Below are positions 1 to 12,801 of a DNA stretch of 64,000 nt, one piece after another (positions within the stretch are counted from its first letter, which is position 1; the number at the start of each line of letters is the position of its first letter). The stretch lies in the NCBI GenBank assembly GCA_025642065.1, contig JAODUP010000269.1, positions 1,263,768 through 1,327,767 on the forward strand, read 5' to 3'. This stretch comes from Paralvinella palmiformis. Lineage: Eukaryota; Annelida; Polychaeta; Terebellida; Alvinellidae. The notes beneath the pieces are model-generated. The model was given only the letters and a program-made list of their open reading frames with translations, was not told the DNA's origin and did no database searches. A program made the translations under genes and the position numbers.

Positions 1-2
1 CC

Positions 3-623
3 AGTAATAAGGCAGGTAAAACTCCTATTACATTGGAAGCTATGGTCCTGTTATTACGCGCCCAAGGACAATCCCTCAAAGACAGCTATGAGAAGCGTCT
101 TGCGGAAAAAGATAGTCAGATAGCTGATCTGACAGCCAGAACCCGAGACCTTGAACTCAAATGTGATAGGCTTGATCAGTTTGACAGGAGAAACTCCCTC
201 AGGGTTCGTGGCATTCCCGAATCCAAGGATGTATCATCTCCTGAAGATATGGATCAAATGGTGATTGATCTGGGCACAACTTTAACCCTTAACATCACCA
301 GGATTGACATCGCCAGATCGCATAGAGTCGGCAACCGTGACCGTGACAGAGATATTTTGGTAAAATTTGTTAAATTTGAAAACAAGATCAAATTTATGAA
401 AGCAAGAATGAGCCTGAAGGCGAAAAAGCCAGGAGTTTATATAAATGAAGATTTGACGAAGCATCGTGTCCGCTTATTCGCCCTGGCCAGACGTTTGAAA
501 CGCGAGAAAGTATTATTGGACACTTGGACAAAAACAGGCGCAATATTCGTGAAGCTACAAAACGGGGAAATCAAGCAAATTGTGACTGATGAGATGTTAC
601 ATAATTTGTGTGATAACCTGTAA
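3..623 (+). CDS. LINE ORF1 protein, 5' end outside the window
   Basis: ORF1-type protein of a non-LTR retrotransposon. Such proteins bind the element RNA as coiled-coil multimers. The frame is already open at base 3, so the gene starts upstream; the first ATG in the window is at 33. From that ATG, residues 15-50 are a charged heptad-rich coiled coil. It is followed by RRNSLRVRGIPE, a signature of L1-type ORF1 RNA-recognition domains, and then an RRM-like stretch (ILVKFVKFENKIKFMKARM) and a basic C-terminal part (HRVRLFALARRLKREK). No stop or frameshift interrupts it, unlike the ORF2 downstream. The pairing with that ORF2 is inferred from strand and spacing. Clade is not certain, because L1-like ORF1 proteins occur in several LINE clades. 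Confidence 0.8.
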   Translation, partial: SNKAGKTPITLEAMVLLLRAQGQSLKDSYEKRLAEKDSQIADLTARTRDLELKCDRLDQFDRRNSLRVRGIPESKDVSSPEDMDQMVIDLGTTLTLNITRIDIARSHRVGNRDRDRDILVKFVKFENKIKFMKARMSLKAKKPGVYINEDLTKHRVRLFALARRLKREKVLLDTWTKTGAIFVKLQNGEIKQIVTDEMLHNLCDNL

Positions 624-1481
624 ATCGAAGCGTGAGGTAAACACTTAATTCTATCTATAAGTACTAACTTTTTCTATATGTATCACCTCTGCAATATAAA
701 CTGACTATATAATATTGCTTTTACAACTTAGTCCTAATATAACTTATTTCTAACTTATTACAATACTTACTCTCCTAAAGTAGATGAATCCAACTTACAT
801 CCTGATGTATTCATGAACTACATTAGCCTCCTTCTGCACTATCAACTGTAAAATAAGCACTAATCTACTACCATGTGAAATTTTGTTGGATAATTTCCTA
901 TATCTTAGTGTAACCAGTGTTTATTAAACTCTTATCCACATGAATACTGATATAATACACATCATGTTATTTAACTATACAATCAGTTGTATCATTCATT
1001 GTTTATGACCACAGCTGATTGCAATGTAACACGTGGCTCACCCGTTATTCTATAAACATTCAAATGGTATATTCTTTGTTTCAAGTGTACAAATAGGAAT
1101 GAGTCACTCCTTGTTGTATTGAATGGGCCTGTCACGTGTTGTTCTGCACTAAAATGTTCTATGCTATACTGTACATTGTTCTCCTAGTGGTCGTTCCACA
1201 TGGTTGGACCATCCTTTGAAGTCATTCACTATTTTATCCAAATCAAATTGTCAATGTCCAATTTTTATTTCCAAAATTAAATTAAGCATCAGTTATTATC
1301 TGCCAACTAGGAAGGTAGATTTTTCCCACCTATTTAGCATCCTTCATGCACCGTTATTATCTTCAAGTGTATATAAATTTTGTTCTCTTCTTTGAATGCT
1401 TAAATCATATAGTCAATATAGTGAAAATTGTTATATCAGATCTGCTAGTGTTTGAATGTCTGGTCGTGTCATCTAAATTAA
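624..1481 (+). other. ORF1-ORF2 spacer of the LINE
   Basis: An AT-rich stretch of about 860 bases between the two LINE reading frames. No convincing coding frame, RNA gene or tandem repeat is visible. It is longer than usual inter-ORF gaps, so either it holds inserted sequence or ORF1 and ORF2 belong to two adjacent element copies. Confidence 0.4.
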
Positions 1482-4400
1482 ATGGTTACAGATAACATTT
1501 CTCTTGACCAGGTCCAGGTAGATAACAGGTATAACTTTAAAACTCTATATGAATCGACGGATTATTTGGATGAAAATGGAGATTCGCCTCTTGAACAGGG
1601 TAACCAAGACTGTAAATATTATGAACCTTATCAATTATCCCAGATGATCGAAGGTACAAAGATTGCTCTGTCTAGTTTTCATTTAAACTGTAGAAGCTTA
1701 TCGTCAAATTGGGATGCGTTCTATAATCTTGTATGTGATTTGCATAACAAGGAATTTTCCTTTGATGTAATTGGAGTGAGTGAGGTATTTCGTGTTGACA
1801 GAGACCCCCGCATCGTTCTCCCTGGATATCACAATATTATAACGCGCTGTAGAAATGAGGATGGTAGAGGTGGCGTGGGTCTATTTATAAAAGACTCGAT
1901 TAATTTTAAAGTTAGGGAAGACTTGAGCGTATTCATTCCACATGTTTATGAATCCCTGTTTGTCGAAGTGGAAAATGAATCTCATAAGAAAATAATCGCT
2001 GGTGTCATTTACAGACCCAACACTCTACCATCTGCCGATGTTGATGTATTTACATCTACACTGTTTGATATTATGGAAATTATCAATACTGAGGGTAAAT
2101 CAAGCCTGATTCTTGGTGATGTTAATATTTGCTTATTGAAATATGGAACTAATGATAAAACAAGGGACTATGTTGATGGTATTCTATCTCGAGGTTTTTT
2201 GCCAGTTATTCACAAGCCAACCAGAGTGACCCACACGTCGGCTACCCTGATTGATCATATCTATTCTAATCTGACCTGCAAAGACACATTATCAGGAATT
2301 ATCTTAACTGATGTGGCGGATCACTTCGGTACATTCTATATTGTAAATGATTCAAACAGAAATACCGATAAACTTACATTCATTACTAAACGGAAATTTA
2401 CTGAAACCAACATGACAAAATTTAAACAATTGCTATGTGATAGGGATTTTTCTGAAATAATAAATTATGATTGTCCTAACTCCGCTTATGATAAATTCAT
2501 GTCAATCTATAAAACTATATTCAACGAAACATTTCCTTTGCTTAAAACACGATTCAATAAGAAATACATGAAACGTGACCCATGGGTCTCAACCGGATTA
2601 TTGGCATCTGCCAGACATAAGGCAAAGTTATTTAAAAAGAAACTTAGTAAACCAACTGACGAAAACATTAAATACTATAAAAATTAGTTGAATTTATTCA
2701 ATAAAGCCAAGTGCGAGCTAAAAAGAAACTATTACTCCCATCTCCTAGAATTAAATAAAAACAATATGAAAAACACGTGGTCAGTACTAAAACAAGCAAT
2801 AGGTAAACAAAACGACAAATCTAACTGGCCCCAGACTTTCAAAATAGACAACAAATATATTTCAAGTGAAACTGAAATAACAAATAGCTTCAATAAGTAT
2901 TTTTCAAAAATTGGGAAACCACCTCTGAAAATGTCCCTAAAACGTACAAAAAAGTTAATGACTATTTGAAAACACCTCAAATAAACAGTATATTTTTGGA
3001 AACTATAGAACCAGATCAAGTCCTCGAAATCACAAACAAATTAAAACCTAAGCTTAGTACAGGTCATGATGAAATATCTTCTAAATGACTCCAGGAATCT
3101 ATTGAATACATTAAATATCCATTGACACACATTATAAATAGATCAATAATTACCGGTATTGTTCCCAATCAACTGAAAATAGCTAAGGTAATTCCAATAC
3201 ACAAATCAGCTAATCCCACTGAATTAAAAAAACTATAGACCCATCAGCCTTCTCCCAGCTTTTTCGAAAATATTTGAAAGGATAATGTATAACAAGGTAA
3301 TGAGCTTCCTCAATAGTAATAATATTCTTTACAAACATCAGTATGGTTTTCGTGAGAAACACTCAACAATTCACCCAATTATACATTTATTAAATCAATG
3401 TGCAATAGCTAATAATTCTACTCCTAAGCAAGTTAGTTTATCTATCTTCTACGACCTCTCAAAAGCATTTGATGTTATAAAGACAGACACATTATTAAAT
3501 AAATTAAATTACTATGGTATTAGGGGAGTCGCCAACAAATGGTTTGCCAGTTATCTTGTGAATAGGAAACAATATGTTCAAATCAGTAAAACGAAGTCAG
3601 ATATTGAATTCATGAACTGTGGGGTACCACAAGGATCTATCCTAGGTCCTTTGCTATACCTAATATATGTTAATGATATATCAAAATCCACAAATGCACA
3701 TATATTATCTTTTGCAGACGACACTTCTTTAATCATTAGTGATACTGATATTTCCACCTTATATCAAAGGGCAAATGTAGAAATGAATAACTTATTTGAA
3801 TGGTTTTGTGCAAATGGTCTCTCGCTAAATAAAAACAAAACAAAATATATGGTTTTCAAAGGTGGTACAACAAATTTGGATTTTAACATCTTGGACATTT
3901 CAGTTGGTGGTACTCATTTAGAGCAAATTGGTTCTCAATTCCAAGAGAAAACCACCAAATTTCTTGGTGTCTTTCTGGACGAGACTCTCATGGAAATATC
4001 ATTTGATTTACGTGAAAAATAAGATTTCTCGGGCCTTATATGGCATAAAACAAGTAAAGAAATTCCTACCAAAAAATAGTCTGAAAACTTTATACCTGGC
4101 TCTCATACAACCATATATCTCATATGGTTTACTAATTTGGGGGAACGCCAATTCATCAATCCTTCAGAAAACTGTGTCTTTGCAGAAAAGAGCTATTCGT
4201 ATTATTAATAATGCGGGTTATAACAATCATACCGATCCCTTATTCAAAAATTGTGAAATCTTAAAATTAAGTGACATGTATCAATACCACGTATGTTTGT
4301 TCATGGACGACTTTATTAACAAGAGACTTCCTATATACTTCGATGGCCTATTCCGTCTAAATTCTGAGGTACAGGAAAATCGCGTGACAAGGCAATCTAG

Positions 4401-4611
4401 TCATATGCATATACCTCGATGTAACTCTGCACTATCCAGTAAGATGCCGTTAGTCAATTTTCCCTTTATATGGAACAATTGGAATAGTATCCTTTCCACT
4501 TGTAATTCAAGATCAAAAACTAAGAAAACTCTGAAAAGTTACATCTTAGCTACTTACTCAGCATCTGTAAAATGCAACAACCCTTATTGTTGTCAATGCA
4601 CATCTAGGTAA
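1482..4611 (+). pseudogene. LINE ORF2: endonuclease plus reverse transcriptase, decayed
   Basis: ORF2 polyprotein of a Jockey-superfamily (CR1/L2-like) LINE. The apurinic-type endonuclease fills about residues 60-290 of the first open segment; FDVIGVSEVF, GRGGVGLFIKD, IYRPN, LILGDVN, TLIDHIYSNL and TDVADHFGTF are visible. The reverse transcriptase follows with FYDLSKAFDVI, GVPQGSILGPLLYLIYVNDI and the catalytic FADDT near 3713-3727. The C-terminal part (ALIQPYISYGLLIWGNA) ends in a cysteine-rich tail at 4611. Breaks: an in-frame TAG at 2685-2687, a frameshift near 2920, a TGA near 3086, a frameshift near 3230 and one near 3985 (the two frames overlap at 3928-4022). The element is therefore inactive. 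The clade call rests on the F-A-D-D and PQGSILGP style of the RT. Confidence 0.88.
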
Positions 4612-4615
4612 TGAT

Positions 4616-5875
4616 ATGATTCCTTGGTACCTGGTCCACATACTTCCAATACACACACGACCAGACTTGCAAATACACAAACGGCGTTTTATTGAGCTGA
4701 CTATTATTAGCTATGATGAATCAGACTATCGGAGACGGTACTGGTCATTTCGCGATGAGCTAGCAGTAGAGTCTGGAGTTATATTCAAAGGAAGACAAAT
4801 ATTGATTCCCAAATCACTACAAGCAGATATACTCCAACAGCTCCACAAGGGACATCAAGGCATTGATAAAACGAGAGCACTAGCACGCGAAAGTGTTTAT
4901 TGGATTGGCATCAACAAGGACATAGAAGAGACTTGCAAGCTGTGTTCTATATGCCAAGAGTTCCAGGAACTCAATAAAAGAGAACCATTGATGCCACATG
5001 ATATACCTTCAAGGCCATGGCAGTTTATAGCAACAGACCTTTTCGACATTGGGAATCGGAAGTTTGTGCTGACAGTGGACCGGTACAGCAGATACCCATT
5101 GGTTGAAGAGTTATCAGCAACAGCCAGCAGTAAGACCATTACAGGCATAATAAAGACATACTGTGCAATGTTTGGTAGACCAGACGAAATAATGTCTGAT
5201 AACGGTCCACAATATAGTGGAGAGTCTTTGAGATTCACCAATGACTGGAACATTAAGCATGTGACATGTTCACCAAATTGCCCTTGCAGCATTGGGTTCA
5301 TCGAACGGCACGTGAAACACATAAAGAGTGCACTTAAGAAAACCATCAGAAGTGGCGAGGACTGGCAGATAACACTGCTGAACCTCTGGGCAACACCAAT
5401 CAACAACAAACTACCATCACCAGCAGAGTTACTACTGGGGAAACCAATTTCAATGTTGTTACCCAACCATGGAGATCTTGGGCAGGGAGAACAACGTAAA
5501 TATCTACAGCAGAAAAGGGAGAGAACGAAAAAAGAATACGACAAAAGGTGTCAACAAGAACTCCCACCTCTATACAAAGGTCAAGCAGTTAGAATACTAG
5601 ACAATAACAGTAAGACATGGTGTCCAGGAACAATAACCAAGAAATGTGAGGAGCCAAGAAGTCACATCGTGCAAACACCCAACGGTACCAATCTGAGAAG
5701 GGACCGGAGCCATCTACGCGAACTGATGACAGGTCCCATCACACATGTAACATCAAATAATGAAGAACTACCTCATACCAAGAAGGAACCAGACAAGACA
5801 GCCAACACATTCAATGATCCAGTACTGAGGCGTAGTAGTAGAGCTCATAAACCAAATCCAAAATACCTAGCTTGA
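4616..5875 (+). CDS. Ty3/gypsy integrase, 5'-truncated pol fragment
   Basis: Integrase region of an LTR retrotransposon, which inserts the cDNA copy into the genome. It is open for 419 codons. An H2C2 zinc-binding domain comes first (LHKGHQGIDKT, then CKLCSIC; His77, His80, Cys110, Cys113). The DDE catalytic core follows: Asp141 (TDLF), Asp195 (SDNGPQY) and Glu230 (GFIER). The C-terminal part holds an SH3-like stretch (YKGQAVRILDNNSKTW) and a basic tail, RRSSRAHKPNPKYLA, typical of Ty3/gypsy (Mag-like) pol ends. No protease, RT or RNase H lies upstream: homology begins around codons 33-38, just after the LINE ORF2 stop. The ATG at 4616 is therefore probably not a natural start. The intact frame suggests a fairly young fragment. 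No LTR could be delimited downstream. Confidence 0.85.
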   Translation: MIPWYLVHILPIHTRPDLQIHKRRFIELTIISYDESDYRRRYWSFRDELAVESGVIFKGRQILIPKSLQADILQQLHKGHQGIDKTRALARESVYWIGINKDIEETCKLCSICQEFQELNKREPLMPHDIPSRPWQFIATDLFDIGNRKFVLTVDRYSRYPLVEELSATASSKTITGIIKTYCAMFGRPDEIMSDNGPQYSGESLRFTNDWNIKHVTCSPNCPCSIGFIERHVKHIKSALKKTIRSGEDWQITLLNLWATPINNKLPSPAELLLGKPISMLLPNHGDLGQGEQRKYLQQKRERTKKEYDKRCQQELPPLYKGQAVRILDNNSKTWCPGTITKKCEEPRSHIVQTPNGTNLRRDRSHLRELMTGPITHVTSNNEELPHTKKEPDKTANTFNDPVLRRSSRAHKPNPKYLA

Positions 5876-6440
5876 CAAACAACAGTTAATGATGTTTAAG
5901 AACTACAACAGTAATTAATATGATGTCAGTATTAGTTATTATGTCAGTGCAACAAAGGGCAGAATAATCTCTTGTACTAGTCTTAAGTGTCATACTTGGT
6001 AATCCATCCTAGTATGACAACCATGTACACATTTAGATATCATGTATAATTTACTCACTTAAAAACAATGATCCTAGTTAGTTATGATCAATCTTGAACC
6101 GGGTTAAAAGTAGTTGTTCCTCATTTTTTAGGTTTTTTTTGGGGTCTGTTACAACGAGGGCGATGTGGTAATATGCCACTCTTATTACTGTTAATGGACA
6201 CACCCCTGCTTTGTACGACATTTCATGTACTGGACGTGTCCCATCCGCAAACTGCCTCTCGCAAGAATATGTAAGTCTGAAGTTTGGAATAAACGAAGTG
6301 AAGCAGTTAAACATTGTTTTATATAGTACCAAATACTACAACAACATTCACCTACAACATCCAACAACTAATGCGCATTCTAAGAAAAGTTTATCTAGAG
6401 CTGTATATTCCGTGCTAGTTTATTCGACTCGGTCGTTGCC
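5876..6440. other. non-coding flank after the gypsy integrase
   Basis: AT-rich sequence without a convincing gene. It may contain the 3' untranslated part or LTR remains of the gypsy element, but no terminal repeat pair or polypurine tract could be fixed. The short open frames here show no family features. Confidence 0.3.
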
Positions 6441-6900
6441 CTCAAGGTTAATGTGGCTTGGAACCCAGTGGAGTATTATGGACACGGCTCGCGTGGTTGA
6501 TGTGTTTTATATAACAACTTGAGTTGGATATAAAATTCACCTTCGTTGTATGTGGGAATATAATTATCTTTCCTAGGTCCAGTTATGTCCAGTTTGTGCT
6601 ATGGCATTCAAGACTTGCTATAGTCTGCTTGTTATAAATAACATTTAAGAACGTTATTACTACAATAGTTTGAATAGCATACATTAGGTCTGGTTTGAAA
6701 ATGTTAACATATAGTTTTGACATACCGAAGCTATGACGCGCTAATTATGGTTTGCTTCAGCGCAGATGCCACTCTTAAAATAGCAGTTAAGATAACAGTT
6801 TTAATAGTAGTCGCTTCAAGGCGTCTGCCTGTTCTACACATAACCTTTGAAGACAGTGAGAAGTGAGAATTGGGTTATAGTTTATACAGTATTGCTTTGA
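6441..6900. repeat. upstream module A of the synthetase gene family
   Basis: This block recurs at 52.91-53.23 kb and 59.69-60.76 kb. Shared landmarks are ggttgatgtgttttatataa, cctaggtccagttatgtcc, taacatttaagaacgttatt and a stretch with gctatgacgcgctaattatgg followed by cagttttaatagtagtcgct. In the third locus the block is interrupted by a LINE tail, which makes this copy the empty site. It lies about 1 kb upstream of the intact gene and may contain promoter sequence or simply have been duplicated with it. Confidence 0.65.
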
Positions 6901-6957
6901 AGAAAGATACAGCAATTGAAAAATAGCTATACATAGGGCTACTTAGATAATTAATCT

Positions 6958-7388
<431 letters not shown>

Positions 7389-7419
7389 ATAAAGCTATTG
7401 AAGTTTCTTCTTTCAATAA

Positions 7420-7870
7420 AACACTTCACCCTTATTATCTAATTTATCTAAAGAGAACCTTCACGACTATATGTTTTAGGTAAAACATTTATCATGTGTC
7501 ATACTGATGCAAAATTCAAATAGACACATACATACACACATACAGAGAGCGAGAGAGAGTGAGCAAGAGAGGTTCGTGTTTACTTCATACTTTTTGTTAA
7601 TTATTCTTGTAAAATTTAATAGCATAGAACTCTTAGTGACGAGTAGGTCGTAGCGTTTATTGTATTTAAATGCTTATTAGGTATTTGAACTTCCAGCAAA
7701 TATCACAAGCATATTATGCCACGGTTGAGAAGTTATGCTTTCTATGTGTCGAGACTGTAAATAAGATGGATATTCCATGCAGCATTTGCACCTTTGGAGG
7801 GGCGCCATTTAGGTTTTTGGCCTAGGAATCCAGTATTAAAATGACTGTAGCAAGATAATTGTTTGTCTAC
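7420..7870. repeat. upstream module C, adjacent to the synthetase start
   Basis: Directly upstream of the intact gene and repeated at 61.25-61.70 kb upstream of gene copy 2, with diverged parts at 52.64-52.88, 53.22-53.37 and 60.96-61.08 kb. Shared landmarks are cttcacgactatatgtttta, agtgacgagtaggtcgtagc, gatggatattccatgcag and ggaatccagtattaaaatga. Conservation next to two gene copies makes it the best candidate for the promoter or 5' leader region. Confidence 0.6.
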
Positions 7871-7885
7871 TTTATATAGATCAAA
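7862..7885 (+). promoter_or_regulatory. predicted 3' splice acceptor just before the start codon
   Basis: A pyrimidine-rich tract followed by AG at 7878-7879 and then atcaaa before the ATG. The same arrangement precedes the corresponding exon at 61.91 kb and 62.90 kb (ending tacatag and cacacag, followed by atcaaa). This suggests that the coding exon is reached by splicing, either from a 5' untranslated exon or by leader trans-splicing. No upstream exon was identified. Confidence 0.45.
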
Positions 7886-10536
7886 ATGTTCCGACGAACT
7901 GGACTCATTCATCCATCAGTCTACCGTCTTGTAACAACTACTCCCACTAGATGTCGCCTCAATTCGAGAGATTTACATACACCGTCTTCATCAAACAAAA
8001 GATATGCGAAGACCTCAAATGAACAAGAACGGCTTACTGAAAAACATATCATCCGATCACCTATACAAAATTATGACATCCCCGAGTCACAATTTTTACC
8101 TCATTATCTTATGGAGAACTGGCACAAGTTTCCAAATAAAACTGCTCTGGTATGTTAAAATCAGATAATTAACAATTTACTTTATAACACAGAACAACAG
8201 CCAGATGTAATTCACTGGATGACATATTTTTATTGTTGTTGTTTCTTTTAATTATTATAGATAAATGGTGAGACTGGAGTTAAGATGACCTACGGTGAGT
8301 TGCAGACTCAAACCATTAAACTTGGTAGCGCTATGAGAAGACTAGGCTTTGGCAAAGGAGACGTTATGACAATAATCAGTCCAAATTGTCCCGAGTTTTG
8401 TGTCGTTTATTTGGCTGGTACTGCTATTGGAATGACGGTTAGCTGCATCAATCATAATTATGCACAAAGTAAGATGTGTCTTTGACGAACGGCAAAGAGT
8501 ATACTTTCACATACATGTATATGAATAAAATCTAATTACATAATAATTAACTAATTTATTTATTTGATGCAATATACAATCTTGTACTGTCGATAATGTA
8601 TACAAAGCTAATGTTAATTTTCAGGGGAATTGGAACATGCAATAAATTATTCAGAAACCACACTTTTGGTGTTTTCACCTTTATTATCTGAACTAATAAA
8701 TGGTTGTCTTCCAAGATGTCACACAGTTAAGGTATGTATTTGTATGTGTCTTGTTTTGTTGATTGTTATTATACTGAATAGCATCTATATGATCTATTAT
8801 TATAATTTATTTCATAGGATCAAATAAAGTAGAATAAAAATGAGGGTTATCAGCATATATTAATTTTAATTGTTTAAAATATGAATTACTTTAACATTAA
8901 CGTACCGCCATAAATTTTTAATTTTTAAATGTAAATATTTCACAATTATTCAGAGAACCATTGTTCTGGGCAATGCTCCTGCTCACCAATCATTGGCTGA
9001 CCTCCTTCAAGATGACGGTAAAGACTTCCCTGAGAACATATCCTATAACAGCAAGGAAGATATATTAACTATGCCATACAGTAGTGGTACCAGTGGCCCA
9101 CCCAAAGGTGTTATGTTAACAAGTTATAGTATTGTTGCCAGTATTATACAGGGAAGGTAAGAAACTTTTTCATATAAAGTAGAATTCCTCAAAGCATACA
9201 TATATATTCTTAGACTTGGTACAGATGGATGGTGCGAAAATTAATAGGAAAGCCCATCAACTGGTACGCACGCACGCACGCACGCACGCATATATTTATA
9301 TACATATATTTGTCAGTGTAAAGCTAAAAATAAATCTGAAGGCCAACATTATAATGAGTCAGAGTTGTATAGGTCATGGAATAACTATGTGTTCCTTAAA
9401 TAGTAAACCCTCCCTAAGATTTAGCTTTTTCATGTGTAGTCATTATTTTCTGACGACCCAATTTGTTCTTGGTGTTGTTTTCAGTCATTAATAGGTTATC
9501 TTCTAAATAAATGACAATATAGAGAAAAAAGCTTAAATTATAATCTAATACGTTATTAGTCAAAGGTGAGACACTAATAGAAGATTTTCATGGTTTTATT
9601 TACGTAAATTGTTAGAGTACAGCACAATTTCTATATGCCAACAGATCCTGTCTAAAGACAGATCCTGCTTCCGTACAATAAATCATAGTCCCGAATTTCT
9701 GCCTTTCGCTTACACTATAAACACAGCCAACATTGATGTCAATAAATGACTAAAATTGCAAACAATCACAGTTTGCGGGCCATTTCCCTTTATTTTCCTT
9801 TATAATTAATATCGCGGGGAAATTCTTGAAAAACCTTAAATTTATATAGTGATTAAGTAGTATTCTTCCAGGTATATTTGCGGTCGATTTCTATAAATAA
9901 AATGAATTATAAGCATATGCCTATATTTCCCGTCGTGATACTCAGTTTGGTATGATAATGCTGACTCAAATAAACAGTTAGCCGGCAACTGAGCTATTTC
10001 TCGGTACAGGCAAATATATTAAATACATTAGGAATAAAACTATTTAATGACGTTCGTTCAATTATGGATCAAGCGGTGGGACTTTTGATTGACAAAAGTT
10101 CGATTTTCACTTTCATACGTGTATGCTAATCTTATAAAACAATTTATTTCCTATATGTCTGTATCTAAACATCCGCGTCTGACGACGAACTACATAACTT
10201 TATACACGTGACTTTCTATCCTTAGTAATCCGGACATACTTAATACACAACATGATGATACCTACTTATGTGTGCTCCCCCTCTCCCACGTCTTTGCACT
10301 CTGTGTCTTGATGTTTATCGGATTTCGATATGGCGCCACCATCGTCACGATGGCCAAATTTGATCCAGTGTCATTCGTTGCCTATGTTCAGAAATATCGG
10401 GTATGGTATGAATTGTTGTATGTTTATATACAAATAACAAACATAATTAGTAATTTAAGAGAAAGGCAATGGCTGCATAAAATATTACTCTAATTATAGA
10501 GGGGATCATTATGTTTCCTTTGTAGTTATTTTTTCA

Positions 10537-10585
<49 letters not shown>

Positions 10586-11175
10586 GTAATAATTATTATT
10601 ATTATGATTTTTACAATACGTAGCCCACTCGTCTACATATCGTACCCCCGATAATGCAGTTCCTTGCCACACATCCAATCGTAGAGAAGTACGACTTTTC
10701 TTCTGTAGAAGAATGCATCTTTGGAGCTGCGCCCACACCGAAAATTATTCTGGAGCAGTTCCAACAGAGATTTGGAGATAAGATCAGCTTGCGTCATGGT
10801 AATATCTTTTTTGGTCCTTTGTACTAATATTTACCACACGTGTAAATATGTTTTGTTTAAGCATAGCTGATTATTTATATGGTTAGATAGCAGTTTATTA
10901 TATATTTTTATTTAGATACATTACAACGTATCATTAAAAATAAAATGATTGTTTTTGTGTGCCCGTTAGGTTATGGAATGACAGAACTATCCATCGGGTC
11001 ACATATAAATCCAAGGTTTTACAGAAAACTTCATACAGCTGGCGTTGTACTTCCTAACACTCAGTTTAAGGTACATAAATAAAAATCTGAGCAATGCTAT
11101 AGAAGGATTTATTGAAGGTGACTGCGTTCTTAAAATAGATTAACTGTTCTCCATGACCCATACAATAAGCTTTAC

Positions 11176-11258
<83 letters not shown>

Positions 11259-11392
11259 TAGCTGTGTATAATAAGGCACAGAGAATCTCGAATCGTGAAT
11301 TCAAACTCTGGACGTTTCTTCAGGGAACTGAATCCAGAGTGGTGACTTTTCTTGCTGAGACATGTGTAACCAGTGTATAAATAAATAAATAA

Positions 11393-11433
<41 letters not shown>

Positions 11434-12213
11434 CGTGTGTGTAATCAAGCAACGAATTATCGTTTTTATTACTGCCAGAAAACATATATGAGTTTTTTTA
11501 CTGGTAAATAAAAGGGACAGAATCTATGCCTTGTGTATTTATGAAAATACGTTTGACGTATAATGCACATATAATCCTTTTTTCTCAGTATTTACGATTT
11601 TTCGAATTATGATTTTGTAAAAATAAATTAATATATTTAATATAGTAAAATAAAGACTAATTACTTCAACATGGATTTATTGTCTGAAAGAATATTTTTT
11701 GAACATATTTGCATATCCATTCAGATAAGAGATTTAAAAACCACCCAATCGCTACCAGCATATAAAGAAGGAGAAATATGTGTCAAAGGACCTCAGTTGA
11801 TGAAGGGATACTTCAAAAATGAAATAGCTACAAGTGAAATCATTATTGATGGTTGGCTTCACACAGGTATAAATATAATAAAATACCATTAATGTTTAAT
11901 AATGGTTGATTAGGAGGTTAAGTTCAGTGTTACCTGTTAACTTGATAATGTTTGTTTTTAAATTTTGTTTTAGTTAATCTTGATACAATATGTTAGTACA
12001 AAAGCAATAATGATTTAGGTGTGTAATTCAGTAATGATGACCCTATGTGTGTAGCTAATCTATATAAAACATAAACAGTCAGATTATTACTGGATTTTTG
12101 TTTTCAGGTGACGTTGGATATTATGACGAAGATGGATATGCTGTAATAACAGACAGGATAAAGGAACTGATCAAAGTCAAAGGCTTACAGGTAAATTACT
12201 TCATATTTGTCTA

Positions 12214-12280
<67 letters not shown>

Positions 12281-12738
12281 GGAAAACATATTTTTGAAAC
12301 TTTTCAATAGGCAATTATAGGAAGTAATAATAATCTATAATGCTTTACCTCCTGATGACAATACCTCCAATTAATTTGGATAAAGCTTTGATTGAAGGAG
12401 TGAATTTTATGTAGATTTATGTTTATCAGGATCTCGTGGGCTTATAATGTATTATAGTATCTTGTCCCACAAAAATGATGTTGCTATTGCAAAGACCTAA
12501 TCGTGATATGCCTTGTGCTGAGTCACTGTTACCTCTAATCGTATCTGACATTATCCTAGTAGTCATGATAACTGATCCTATTTATTAGTTTATATTTATT
12601 TATTTACTCATTCATTCAAATAAACCCAATAAAACAGGATTTTTAAAATTAACCTCAATGTATGATATACAGTGATAACATTCTTACTAATAGAAATGCA
12701 TGTAGATACAGTTAAACAGATAAAACAGACCACAAATG

Positions 12739-12801
<63 letters not shown>

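Noticed and set aside
4897..5544. A 215-codon minus-strand frame
   Set aside because: It is the antisense of the gypsy integrase and has no family features.
6211..6522. A 103-codon plus-strand frame
   Set aside because: It has no family features, and the underlying sequence is partly a repeated upstream module that is not open in its other copies.
10526..10738. Minus-strand frame rich in asparagine
   Set aside because: The asparagine run is the ATT microsatellite, and the rest is exon 6 of the synthetase read backwards.
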